Origin: Pseudoalteromonas sp. A601
Lineage (GTDB): Bacteria > Pseudomonadota > Gammaproteobacteria > Enterobacterales > Alteromonadaceae
Assembly: GCF_002165575.1 (NCBI RefSeq)
Contig: NZ_MXQF01000002.1
Coordinates: forward strand, 62,001 to 126,000
Length of the DNA: 64,000 nt
Direction of reading: 5' to 3'
The position numbers and the translations under genes were made by a program. The notes under the pieces are model-generated. The model was not told the origin of the DNA. It searched no databases and saw nothing but the letters and a program-made list of their open reading frames with translations. Positions 45,293 through 53,638 of this stretch are shown piece by piece (position 1 is the stretch's first letter; each line of letters opens with the position of its first letter).

Positions 45293-45955
45293 TTACAGAC
45301 CTTCAAACTTTTTTATTAACCTATTAAGCTCAGCTATAGTTTCAACACAATTATTGTAGTGTAAAGTTTTCTGAATAGACTTCACTTCTAAATTATGCTT
45401 ATAAAGTTTCATTTGCGCAATAACCTTTTCTTTATAGCCCATTAATACTTCTAACTTTTTCTTACAATATATAAGGATAGTTATACTGGAAAAAACACTA
45501 GAGAAACTATCTAGCTGCCAAAGAAACCTATCATTTTCTGCACCTAATATATGATTTTGGGAAATACTTTGGAATGCGGAGTTACCTGCCTCATTTATGA
45601 AATCAAACTCTTTAAGTGCTAAATTAAAAGCTTGATTCTGATCATCATACATCTGAGTATCTTTCAGTCTAGCTGATTTCATATTTTCAACCTGTAAGCT
45701 TAATTCTAAACTATCTTTCCTCGATTTATCAGATATTTTGTTACTTCTAGATTGTTCAGAAAGTGTGAAGCCAACTCCTATTAGTGAAAAATATGCCAAT
45801 AGAGGTCCAAGTACACCACCAAAGAAACTTCCAAAGCTTCCCCATGATGATGGGTTTTCTACAATAGAAATACCTGGTCCAATGTCGTACAAAGTTATGA
45901 GAATTACAACTGGAGCAAGTGGTAATGCTAGTAAAAAAATCATCCTTTTTTTCAT
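45293..45955 (-). CDS. Hypothetical membrane protein, possibly of the phage-abortive-infection type
   Basis: 220 aa from the ATG at 45955 (MKKRMIFLLALPLAPVV), supported by AAGGG upstream; a TTG 13 codons earlier is less likely. Two N-terminal helices (about 4-23, and 37-60 with SWGSFGSFFGGVLGPLLAYFSL), then a Lys/Ser-rich coiled coil and a helical soluble domain without catalytic motifs. The second helix resembles the FGDFFGGxLNPxLSF pattern of proteins annotated as putative phage abortive infection proteins. Noticeably more AT-rich than its neighbours and apparently an orphan, suggesting acquisition. Function unproven. Confidence 0.65.
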   Translation of the reverse strand: MKKRMIFLLALPLAPVVILITLYDIGPGISIVENPSSWGSFGSFFGGVLGPLLAYFSLIGVGFTLSEQSRSNKISDKSRKDSLELSLQVENMKSARLKDTQMYDDQNQAFNLALKEFDFINEAGNSAFQSISQNHILGAENDRFLWQLDSFSSVFSSITILIYCKKKLEVLMGYKEKVIAQMKLYKHNLEVKSIQKTLHYNNCVETIAELNRLIKKFEGL

Positions 45956-46000
45956 GTAACACCCTTTAATAAGAAAAGTATTAGATTCTCTCAAACCAAC

Positions 46001-47233
46001 CTACATTATTTTCCAAACCAAAAACACCAGCGCAAAGCCTACTAGATAAAAGAAGCCAATCCAACTTAAAGTACGTACTAGTTTAGAGTTCTGAATACTG
46101 GGCTCTGAGCGCACTAGGCTGAAGTTTAGCCATGCAAATACCGGGGTGGTGACAAATGCAAGTGTCATGGCAAAGGTGAGCATAGGGCCGAGGGCTGATT
46201 TAAAAAACAAAATCACCGCAATGCCAGCGAGTGATTGCAGTATTAGCCAGATGTTTAAACTGTGTTTAGATTGCTTAAAGCCAAGCAGTTTGTGCGATTC
46301 GTTAAGCGTACGCGCATAACCGTCTAGCACAGTTAAAGTAGTACCAAACATACATAAAAAGGCGATAATCGATACTAGTGGCCTTGCCCACTCGCCGATT
46401 GTGAAGGCGTACATATCAATCAGCTGTTTTGCAAACGCCACGCCGCCTAGCTCTATAGTTGCGCTTTGTCCGTATTGCACTAACACACCGAGTGAAAAGA
46501 ATACTAATGCCAGCCCTGCGGTTAACCAATAACCTAAATTAAAATCAAACAAACCTTGCGCTCGTGTTACCGTTTGTTGGCTTTGTTTTTCTTTTAGCCA
46601 TAGCGAGCTTAAAGCTGAAATTTCAATGGGAGCAGGCATCCAGCCCATAAGTGCGACCATAAAACCCAGCATAGCAAGCTCATACGGTGAGGGGCCAACA
46701 TAGCCTACAGGTGCCATTGGCCCATTACTAAATGCAATTATAAGGGCAATAACAGTAGCAAGGGTGAGTAAGCCCATAATAGCCTTTGCGACATTATCGA
46801 GCGCTTTAAAATGGCCAAGTAATAAAATAACTAAACACACGGTTAGTATTAACCAACATAATAGCGTCACAGAAATACTCACTGGCAAAGCATAATGCAG
46901 TAAGCTTGCTGTTAACAATAAAACCCCCGCGGTATTCACCACCGCAGCAATTATATTCAAACCAATAAAACTGTTAAAAAACCACGGACCTTTGCTTTGA
47001 TAGCCTTCAACTAAACTTTTTTCAGTGGCTAGCGTGTACTCTATGCCAAAACGAAAAAACGGATATTTAAGAATATTTACCACCACAATTAGCCAAAAAA
47101 GCTGCCAACCAAAGATTGCACCTGCTTGGGTTGATGCCACTAAATGAGAGCCGCCAATTGCCGCTGTAGCCATTAAAATGCCAGGGCCTAGTGCGTTTAA
47201 ACGGGTTTGCCAAGTTGATACTGCTGATTGCAT
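46001..47233 (-). CDS. Nramp-family transporter with altered metal site
   Basis: 410 aa from the ATG at 47233 (MQSAVSTWQTRL), 11 predicted helices. TM1 aligns with Nramp via QAGAIFGWQLFW, but the DPGN metal motif reads GGSH (residues 27-30), and TM6 has WMPAPIEIS where Mn/Fe transporters have MPH. It therefore belongs to a divergent branch of the family, and Mn/Fe transport cannot be assumed. The initial ATG lacks a strong ribosome-binding site. Stand-alone gene downstream of hpf; no metal-regulator site was recognised upstream. Confidence 0.85.
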   Translation of the reverse strand: MQSAVSTWQTRLNALGPGILMATAAIGGSHLVASTQAGAIFGWQLFWLIVVVNILKYPFFRFGIEYTLATEKSLVEGYQSKGPWFFNSFIGLNIIAAVVNTAGVLLLTASLLHYALPVSISVTLLCWLILTVCLVILLLGHFKALDNVAKAIMGLLTLATVIALIIAFSNGPMAPVGYVGPSPYELAMLGFMVALMGWMPAPIEISALSSLWLKEKQSQQTVTRAQGLFDFNLGYWLTAGLALVFFSLGVLVQYGQSATIELGGVAFAKQLIDMYAFTIGEWARPLVSIIAFLCMFGTTLTVLDGYARTLNESHKLLGFKQSKHSLNIWLILQSLAGIAVILFFKSALGPMLTFAMTLAFVTTPVFAWLNFSLVRSEPSIQNSKLVRTLSWIGFFYLVGFALVFLVWKIM

Positions 47234-47326
47234 GTGTGTGCTTACTATATTGTTTTTATTAATAAGCAAGTTACAGCGTTTTACTGAGGATTGAAAGTGA
47301 GAAAATTAGTGGAAGATTAAACAGTT

Positions 47327-47356
47327 CGCTAGATTCTAGTTACCTAGAACCTAGCG
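47327..47356 (-). terminator. CTAG-rich hairpin after hpf
   Basis: 13-bp stem (47327-47339 with 47344-47356) with one G-T pair and a 4-base loop; four CTAG tetramers in the stem. It begins 10 bases past the hpf stop. Lacks a T-tract, so terminator function is tentative. Confidence 0.5.
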
Positions 47357-47365
47357 CCTTTATTT

Positions 47366-47722
47366 TTAACGCAAGTCCATTTCTTGAACTTTTTCGTGGG
47401 CAATTTCAGGTGTGGTGCTCACTGGTTTTTCGTGTAGGTTCGCTTTAATTTGTCCTTTACGATGTTTTAGTGCCGCATCGAGTTTTTTAGCCGCGTTTTT
47501 AATTGCAGGATAAAGAACTTCATCTTCACCTTTTACTGATAAACGCGCGCCTTCATAAATGGTGCTAATTTCGGCTTGGAGCTTATGATGCTCTTTTGAA
47601 AGAATAATATCGAGTGCGATCAGAGATGGAAAATGGCTCGCAATTTTTGAAAACTTTTCGTTGATGTGTTCTCTAATAGAGTCAGTAACGTCAACATGGT
47701 GACCAGAAAGATTAATTTTCAT
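47366..47722 (-). CDS. hpf: Ribosome hibernation factor (HPF/RaiA family)
   Basis: 118 aa single-domain factor that binds the 30S decoding region and silences ribosomes. Family pattern: MKINLSGHHVDVTDSIREHINEKFSKI, then HKLQAEISTIYEGARLSVKGEDEVLYPAIKNAAKKLDAALKHRKG. The 20-residue tail (HEKPVSTTPEIAHEKVQEMD) is longer than E. coli Hpf and nearer YfiA/RaiA in length, so either name could apply. Ribosome-binding site AAGGA upstream. Confidence 0.88.
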   Translation of the reverse strand: MKINLSGHHVDVTDSIREHINEKFSKIASHFPSLIALDIILSKEHHKLQAEISTIYEGARLSVKGEDEVLYPAIKNAAKKLDAALKHRKGQIKANLHEKPVSTTPEIAHEKVQEMDLR

Positions 47723-47855
47723 AGGGTATCCTTTTTTTTGTTACCTCAACCCTAGTATTGGGGGCTATTTGAATTAACACAAGCAGAAAACTCAGAAATA
47801 TGACATTTATTTGTTATTAAAGGTGATTAAGATCAATCCGAGGGCATTAAATATG

Positions 47856-47880
47856 CAAAACCCCGCATGATGCGGGGCTT
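47856..47880 (-). terminator. Rho-independent terminator after ppnP
   Basis: Stem ccccgca (47861-47867) with tgcgggg (47871-47877), 3-base loop, followed by TTTT on the minus strand. Confidence 0.75.
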
Positions 47881-47905
47881 TCAGCGCGATTGTTGATTTT
47901 GTATA

Positions 47906-48217
47906 TTAAGTGTACGAACAACAGTAATCGGCAAAATCAGCCACTTTTACTTGGAAAGTAACGTTCGCATCAACGTTAAATGACTCACCTGCTGACATTG
48001 TTTTCCATTCACTCTCGCCTGGTAGTAAAACTTGCCACTGACCGCCATTGAGTTCCATTAATTCTTTTTTGCTAGTGGCGAATTCAAACTCACCCGCTTG
48101 CATAAAGCCTAATGTTTTGGTGCTGCCATCTGCAAAAATTACCGTACGGCTTGAAACTTTACCGTCAAAGTACACGTTTGCTGTTTTAACAACACTTACA
48201 TTATCAAACTGAGACAT
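47906..48217 (-). CDS. ppnP: Pyrimidine/purine nucleoside phosphorylase PpnP
   Basis: 103 aa cupin-fold protein (formerly DUF1255/YaiE) that phosphorolyses several nucleosides. Family pattern: [34 protein letters not shown] and [28 protein letters not shown]. The ATG at 48217 is supported by AGGAG; a GTG two codons earlier is less likely. Stand-alone gene. Confidence 0.9.
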   Translation of the reverse strand: MSQFDNVSVVKTANVYFDGKVSSRTVIFADGSTKTLGFMQAGEFEFATSKKELMELNGGQWQVLLPGESEWKTMSAGESFNVDANVTFQVKVADFADYCCSYT

Positions 48218-48320
48218 CCTCACTCCTGTTTATTTAAGTTTATAATTTTAATTAATGACACAGTGCCTGATACGTCTAAGGCTTGCAAGTGCAGTGATGT
48301 GAAAAAAGTTCATTTGATTT

Positions 48321-48347
48321 CGGGCTTCGGGCTTCGGGCTTCGGGCT
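48321..48347. repeat. Heptamer tandem repeat CGGGCTT, nearly four copies
   Basis: Three exact units and a fourth lacking its last base, in the ppnP-tkt gap. Confidence 0.95.
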
Positions 48348-48627
48348 AACAGTGCAGGTCGTGCTCTAGCGCGTCGAGATTTAAAGGTTAAATAAGTGAT
48401 TAAATCCCCAGTTATCTTTTAATAAACAGATTCAATCATAACTGCCTTGTCTCACATTAGCAGTAATTCCACTACCCAGAACGATTATAATGAAACCTAA
48501 AAAGACTAAAAAAGGCACTAAAAATCGAGGCTAAAGCACCCTCCTACGATTTTTCCTTGGCACTGTCCTCAAATTAAAAACTGACGGCTTATGACTGACA
48601 GCTGTGGTTCTGGCCTGGGCTCTGGCT

Positions 48628-48654
48628 GTTGGGTTTCGCTACGCTCTACCCAAC
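48628..48654. repeat. REP-like palindromic element
   Basis: Arms gttgggt (48628-48634) and acccaac (48648-48654) around a 13-base centre with cgctacgct. The type TTGGGT-TCGCTACGC-ACCCAA is, as far as I recall, widely dispersed in unrelated bacterial genomes. Confidence 0.55.
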
Positions 48655-48662
48655 CTACCAAT

Positions 48663-48703
48663 AAAAAAGCCCGCACTGCGTTTAGTACAGTGCGGGCTTT
48701 TAA
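48663..48703 (-). terminator. Rho-independent terminator after tkt
   Basis: 14-bp stem 48665-48678 with 48688-48701, 9-base loop. The minus-strand reading ends in T6. Confidence 0.92.
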
Positions 48704-48720
48704 ATTTTAATCGTTAAAGC

Positions 48721-50712
48721 TTAAAACAAGTCGTTTGCTTTGTTTACGATGTTTTCTACTGTAAAGCCAAAGTGTTCAAACAGCTCGTTAGCAGGTGCAG
48801 ACTCACCAAAGGTGGTCATACCTACTACAGCGCCGTTTAGGCCTACGTATTTGTACCAGTAATCAGCAATACCTGCTTCGACTGCTACGCGGCGTGTAAC
48901 GCTTGCTGGTAATACGCTTTCTTTGTATGCAGCGTCTTGTGCATCAAACACATCGGTTGATGGCATTGATACAACGCGTACTTTTTTACCTTGCTTACGT
49001 AGCTCAGCCGCTGAGTCTTGCGCTAATTGCACCTCTGAGCCTGTGGCAATTAAGATAAGCTCTGGCTCGCCATCACAGCTCAGTACATAACCACCTTTTT
49101 TCACGTCGCTTAATTGCTGCGCTGAACGAGTTTGTTGAGCAAGACCTTGACGCGTAAAGATAAGTGAAGTTGGGCCGTCTTTACGTTCAATGGCTTGTTG
49201 CCAAGCAATCGCAGATTCAACTTGGTCACACGGGCGCCAGTTAACTAGGTTTGGCGTTAAACGCATGCTAGCAATTTGCTCTACTGGTTGGTGAGTTGGA
49301 CCATCTTCACCTAAACCAATTGAATCGTGCGTGTATACAAAAATGCTTGGCACTTTCATTAATGCAGCCATACGTACAGCGTTACGTGCGTATTCCATAA
49401 ACATTAAGAAAGTCGCACCGTAAGGAATAAAACCTTTATGCAGTGCAATACCATTCATAATCGCAGACATACCAAATTCACGTACACCGTAATAGATGTA
49501 GTTACCGCTAGCGTCATTTGCCTCAAGGCCTTTAGAGCCTTTCCAAATTGTTAGGTTTGAACCTGCTAAATCAGCAGAGCCGCCCATAAATTCAGGTAAT
49601 AAAGGACCAAATGCATTGAGCGCATCTTGTGATGCTTTACGCGATGCTGGATTTGCTGGGTTTGCGTCAAGTTGCTCAATATACGCTTGTGATTTTTCAG
49701 CCCAATCAGCTGGTAGCTCACCACTTGTACGGCGTTTGAACTCTGCTGCTAGTTCTGGGTGTGCAGCTGCGTATGCGGCAAATTTTTCATCCCAATTAGC
49801 TTCTAGTTGCTTACCTTTTTCTTTGCCATCCCATTGTGCATAAATATCAGCTGGGATTTCAAATGCTTCACCGGTCCAACCAAGGAACTCACGTGCAGCT
49901 TTAATTTCGTCTTCACCTAGTGGTGCGCCGTGACAATCATGGCTACCCGATTTATTTGGTGAACCGTAACCAATCACAGTTTTACAACAAATTAGTGTTG
50001 GTTTGTCGGTGATGCTGCGTGCTTCTTCGATTGCGGTGCGAATTGCGTCTGAATCATGACCATCTACACCACTAATTACATGCCAGCCGTAGGCTTTAAA
50101 ACGTGCTGGTGTATCATCGCTAAACCAACCTTCAACTTCACCATCGATTGAAATACCGTTGTCATCCCAAAATGCAACTAACTTACCAAGGCCTAATGTA
50201 CCTGCAAGTGAACACGCTTCGTGAGAAATACCTTCCATTAGGCAACCATCGCCCAAGAACGTATAAGTATAGTGATCAACGATATCGTGACCTTCACGGT
50301 TAAATTGTGCCGCTAATGCTTTTTCAGCAATCGCCATACCTACCGCATTTGTGATCCCTTGACCTAATGGGCCCGTAGTAGTCTCAATACCGGGTGCATA
50401 ACCATACTCCGGGTGTCCTGGTGTTTTTGAATGCATTTGACGGAAGTTTTTAATTTCCTCAATAGGCAAATCATAACCACTTAAATGCAAAAGAGAATAA
50501 ATAAGCATTGAACCGTGGCCGTTTGAGAGTATAAATCGATCTCTGTCTACCCACTCTGGATTCGTTGGATTGTGATTTAGATAATCGCGCCATAGTACTT
50601 CTGCGATATCAGCCATGCCCATAGGGGCTCCAGGGTGGCCAGATTTGGCCTGTTGTACTGCGTCCATTGATAAGACGCGAATAGCATTTGCAAGTTCTTT
50701 GCGAGACGGCAT
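48721..50712 (-). CDS. tkt: Transketolase
   Basis: 663 aa, ThDP- and Mg-dependent; moves two-carbon units between sugar phosphates in the pentose-phosphate pathway and supplies erythrose-4-phosphate, the Epd substrate. Motifs: [31 protein letters not shown] (ThDP/Mg site), [19 protein letters not shown] and the C-terminal transketolase domain. Typical length; ATG with GGAG. Divergent from metK, as in related genera. Own terminator at 48663. Confidence 0.97.
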   Translation of the reverse strand: MPSRKELANAIRVLSMDAVQQAKSGHPGAPMGMADIAEVLWRDYLNHNPTNPEWVDRDRFILSNGHGSMLIYSLLHLSGYDLPIEEIKNFRQMHSKTPGHPEYGYAPGIETTTGPLGQGITNAVGMAIAEKALAAQFNREGHDIVDHYTYTFLGDGCLMEGISHEACSLAGTLGLGKLVAFWDDNGISIDGEVEGWFSDDTPARFKAYGWHVISGVDGHDSDAIRTAIEEARSITDKPTLICCKTVIGYGSPNKSGSHDCHGAPLGEDEIKAAREFLGWTGEAFEIPADIYAQWDGKEKGKQLEANWDEKFAAYAAAHPELAAEFKRRTSGELPADWAEKSQAYIEQLDANPANPASRKASQDALNAFGPLLPEFMGGSADLAGSNLTIWKGSKGLEANDASGNYIYYGVREFGMSAIMNGIALHKGFIPYGATFLMFMEYARNAVRMAALMKVPSIFVYTHDSIGLGEDGPTHQPVEQIASMRLTPNLVNWRPCDQVESAIAWQQAIERKDGPTSLIFTRQGLAQQTRSAQQLSDVKKGGYVLSCDGEPELILIATGSEVQLAQDSAAELRKQGKKVRVVSMPSTDVFDAQDAAYKESVLPASVTRRVAVEAGIADYWYKYVGLNGAVVGMTTFGESAPANELFEHFGFTVENIVNKANDLF

Positions 50713-50870
50713 GAATTCTCCTACCTTTAACTGTATTTGCGCTGGTTATTGTGTGTTTAACAAGAACACCCATTCTTACTTATTGTGGGGGCTGTGTGCA
50801 ATTAAAAACCTGATTAAATTAGGCATTATGAATTTTTTTTAAGAACAAAATGTTATTAGTAATTTTATTT

Positions 50871-50886
50871 AGACGTCTAGGCGTAA
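50871..50886 (+). promoter_or_regulatory. MetJ operator (two tandem met boxes) upstream of metK
   Basis: AGACGTCT (50871-50878) equals the met-box consensus, and the adjacent AGGCGTAA (50879-50886) is a weaker second box in the tandem arrangement MetJ needs. About 100 bases before metK. metJ itself is not in the window. Confidence 0.78.
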
Positions 50887-50988
50887 AAAAACTATGCAAG
50901 TAACCTTGTTTTAGATAAAATACGTCCCTTAATTTTTTAGCGCTAATACCGACGTTTGTGAAGCGCAATATTTGTGAGCAGAAATACA

Positions 50989-52140
50989 ATGGCAAAACAT
51001 TTATTTACTTCTGAATCTGTTTCTGAAGGTCATCCGGATAAAATCGCCGATCAAATCTCTGATGCGGTACTTGATGCTATCCTAGAGCAAGACTCTCATG
51101 CCCGTGTTGCGTGCGAAACTTACGTAAAAACCGGTATGGTGATGGTTGGTGGTGAAATCACTACTAGCGCATGGGTTGATATTGAAGAGATCACCCGTAA
51201 AACAGTGCGTGAAATTGGCTACACGCATTCAGACATGGGTTTTGATGCAGACTCATGTGCAATTTTAAACACTATCGGTAAGCAATCACCTGACATTAAC
51301 CAAGGTGTTGACCGTACTAGCCCAGAAGAGCAAGGCGCTGGCGACCAAGGCCTAATGTTTGGTTACGCATGTAACGAAACTGAAGTGCTAATGCCTGCAC
51401 CAATCACTTATTCTCACCGTTTAGTACAGCGCCAAGCACAAGTACGTAAAAGCGGCGAGCTAAACTGGTTACGTCCAGATGCAAAATCACAGGTTACGTT
51501 TGCATACGAAAACGGCAAGCCAGTAGGCATTGATGCTGTGGTACTCTCTACTCAGCACAGTGAAGACATTTCACAAAAAGATTTAGTAGAAGCGGTGATG
51601 GAAACTATTATCAAGCCGGTACTACCTGCTGAGTTAATTACTAGCGCAACTAAGTTCTTTATCAACCCGACTGGCCGTTTTGTAATTGGTGGACCTATGG
51701 GTGACTGTGGTTTAACTGGCCGTAAAATCATCGTTGATACTTATGGCGGCATGGCACGCCATGGTGGTGGTGCATTCTCTGGTAAAGATCCATCAAAAGT
51801 TGACCGTTCAGCTGCATACGCTGCACGTTACGTTGCTAAGAACGTAGTAGCGGCTGGTCTTGCTGATAAGTGTGAGCTACAAGTGTCTTACGCTATTGGT
51901 GTTGCAGAGCCTACGTCAATCAGTGTTGAAACGTTTGGTACAAGTAAGCTTGAAGAATCACGTTTAATCGAACTTATTCGTGAACATTTTGACTTACGCC
52001 CTTACGGCTTAATTCAAATGCTTGATCTTGAGCGTCCTATTTATCAACCAACGGCGGCTTATGGTCACTTTGGTCGCGATGAATTCCCATGGGAACGCAC
52101 AGATAAAGCTGACGCACTTCGCGCCGCTGCTGGCCTTTAA
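50989..52140 (+). CDS. metK: S-adenosylmethionine synthetase
   Basis: 383 aa; makes SAM from methionine and ATP. Start [18 protein letters not shown] at 50989 matches the family N-terminus; a GTG five codons earlier is not needed. [33 protein letters not shown] and the [22 protein letters not shown] loop are intact. Repression by MetJ-SAM is expected from the met boxes upstream. Terminator follows directly. Essential in most bacteria. Confidence 0.98.
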   Translation: MAKHLFTSESVSEGHPDKIADQISDAVLDAILEQDSHARVACETYVKTGMVMVGGEITTSAWVDIEEITRKTVREIGYTHSDMGFDADSCAILNTIGKQSPDINQGVDRTSPEEQGAGDQGLMFGYACNETEVLMPAPITYSHRLVQRQAQVRKSGELNWLRPDAKSQVTFAYENGKPVGIDAVVLSTQHSEDISQKDLVEAVMETIIKPVLPAELITSATKFFINPTGRFVIGGPMGDCGLTGRKIIVDTYGGMARHGGGAFSGKDPSKVDRSAAYAARYVAKNVVAAGLADKCELQVSYAIGVAEPTSISVETFGTSKLEESRLIELIREHFDLRPYGLIQMLDLERPIYQPTAAYGHFGRDEFPWERTDKADALRAAAGL

Positions 52141-52160
52141 TTCCAGTCTTTGTTCGAATT

Positions 52161-52188
52161 AAAAAAAGCGCCGTTTGGCGCTTTTTTT
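52161..52188 (+). terminator. Rho-independent terminator after metK
   Basis: Stem agcgcc/ggcgct with a 4-base loop, A7 before and T7 after. Confidence 0.93.
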
Positions 52189-52381
52189 ATGCTTATAAAT
52201 CGTGTTGTTGTGTCGCGAGTTTACCCCGTGCAATTAAATTAAAAAGTAATTTATTCACAAAGAGCTTAAGAGGCGCTGCGCTTTAGAGAAGTAATTATAA
52301 AAATAATAGCTAGAACTGACTCGGTGCTAAGATCTATTCGAAGCTCGCCTCACGAAGCCCGTAGCCGTTTTACCTAACTTC

Positions 52382-52789
52382 CTAACCTATCAATGTAAGT
52401 ATTTTCTCATACCCTGCTACCCCCCAAACTACCATTAATATCAACAAGGCTAAACTAACAGCCGCAGAGGCAATATCTTTCGCGCGGCCAGATAAAACAT
52501 GGTACTCAACCCCAACTCTATCGGTTAACGCTTCAATGGCTGAGTTAAGTAGCTCAACAACTAATAAAAATAAAAAGCTAACAACCAATATCGCCCAGTG
52601 TTGTGGTGATTGCGCGAACCAAAATGATAATGGCAATAACACAATCCCTAACGCCAATTCGGTTCGAAAAGCTGACTCTTCTTTAAACGCTGCTTTAAAG
52701 CCTTTAATAGAGCATTTAGTTGCTTTAATAATACGCCCAAGACCAATGCCGTTGGGCTTATTAATTAAGTTTATTTCTGGTTTATTCAT
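52382..52789 (-). CDS. dgkA: Diacylglycerol kinase
   Basis: 135 aa inner-membrane trimeric kinase that returns diacylglycerol to phosphatidate, for example after membrane-derived oligosaccharide synthesis. Three helices; signatures CSIKGFKAAFKEESAFRTE and VELLNSAIEALTDRVG (ATP/Mg site, Glu residues) are clear. It is slightly longer than E. coli DgkA at the N-terminus. No strong ribosome-binding site before the ATG at 52789. Stand-alone, convergent with metK. Confidence 0.95.
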   Translation of the reverse strand: MNKPEINLINKPNGIGLGRIIKATKCSIKGFKAAFKEESAFRTELALGIVLLPLSFWFAQSPQHWAILVVSFLFLLVVELLNSAIEALTDRVGVEYHVLSGRAKDIASAAVSLALLILMVVWGVAGYEKILTLIG

Positions 52790-52946
52790 TTTTTTATATC
52801 TTAAATTTGCGTAATCTAAACTTAACTTTCAAAAGTTGTTCAGAATCGAATAACAGCGATAAAGATCGATTTTACCGGTTTATTAATCATCAACAATAAA
52901 AAGCTTATTATTAATTCAATATAACCCGAACTCAATGCAAAATACC

Positions 52947-53606
52947 TTAAGCACAATCACCTGCTTGGCTTATCTGTAACGCAGGAGTGTATGCTTTCAT
53001 ATTGAGCTGTCGGCGTAACTCAAGTAACGTTTTTAGGGCGCTTTTTAACCCAACTTTATTACTTATCCAATGCGGGATTGCACCACCGGGATCGGCATAA
53101 ACGTCATGCGTTAGAGTTAAACTGCGACCTTGCTCGGTGTTTTCCTCATTTAACAACCAACGGGCTTGTAAATCCTTTATTCTAATTACTGAGTCAAGCT
53201 CTGCCTTATAATCGGGATAAGCTTTAATTATTAACTCGGTTTGAGAGGGGCTCAATCGTCGATAGCAAGAATAACTCACCATATCTCGATCTGTAACCGG
53301 CCACGGCGAATCAAGTTGCGTATATACTATTGTTTCTGAACTACTGAGCCGAGACAGCACTTCAACAAAGGTGACATTTTCTATCCATAACGGAGCTTGC
53401 TGCGTGTCACTCAATAGCGCCATAAAATCATCAGCACTACTGCCATGTACTGTGATGCTTCCACGCACTTCTAATATGCCGTTTTCATGCTTTTTATAGG
53501 AAATGCTAGCGCCATCTTGCTGCTTCCATAGCTGCCATTGTTTTTCCTGAGCTGGCGCAGTTAAACAATAAAAAGCAGTAATAAATAACAGTAATTTAGT
53601 TAGCAT
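52947..53606 (-). CDS. START domain protein, exported
   Basis: 219 aa with a signal peptide (1-19, cut near APAQ). The remainder fits the START/Bet v 1 fold: WKQQDGASISYKKHENGILEVRG, a VTFVEVLSRL segment, PWPVTDRDMVSYSCYRR and a C-terminal helix GLKSALKTLLELRRQLNM. These proteins bind lipids or hydrophobic ligands; the natural ligand here is unknown. Lies 32 bases after the CYTH-CHAD gene on the same strand, so probably co-transcribed. Ribosome-binding site AAAGGAATG. Confidence 0.85.
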   Translation of the reverse strand: MLTKLLLFITAFYCLTAPAQEKQWQLWKQQDGASISYKKHENGILEVRGSITVHGSSADDFMALLSDTQQAPLWIENVTFVEVLSRLSSSETIVYTQLDSPWPVTDRDMVSYSCYRRLSPSQTELIIKAYPDYKAELDSVIRIKDLQARWLLNEENTEQGRSLTLTHDVYADPGGAIPHWISNKVGLKSALKTLLELRRQLNMKAYTPALQISQAGDCA

Positions 53607-53638
53607 TCACATTCCTTTGCGTTGCTTATTACAAACGC

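Larger units (their letters stand above)
48218..48720. other. 503-base intergenic region without a gene
   Basis: Between ppnP and tkt. Contains a heptamer repeat (48321-48347), an unidentified AT-rich stretch, a REP-like hairpin (48628-48654) and the tkt terminator. The longest open frames are tiny and lack ribosome-binding sites, so I see no gene. Confidence 0.7.

Noticed and set aside
48490-48534. Short Lys-rich ORF in the ppnP-tkt gap
   Set aside because: Only 14 codons with no ribosome-binding site.
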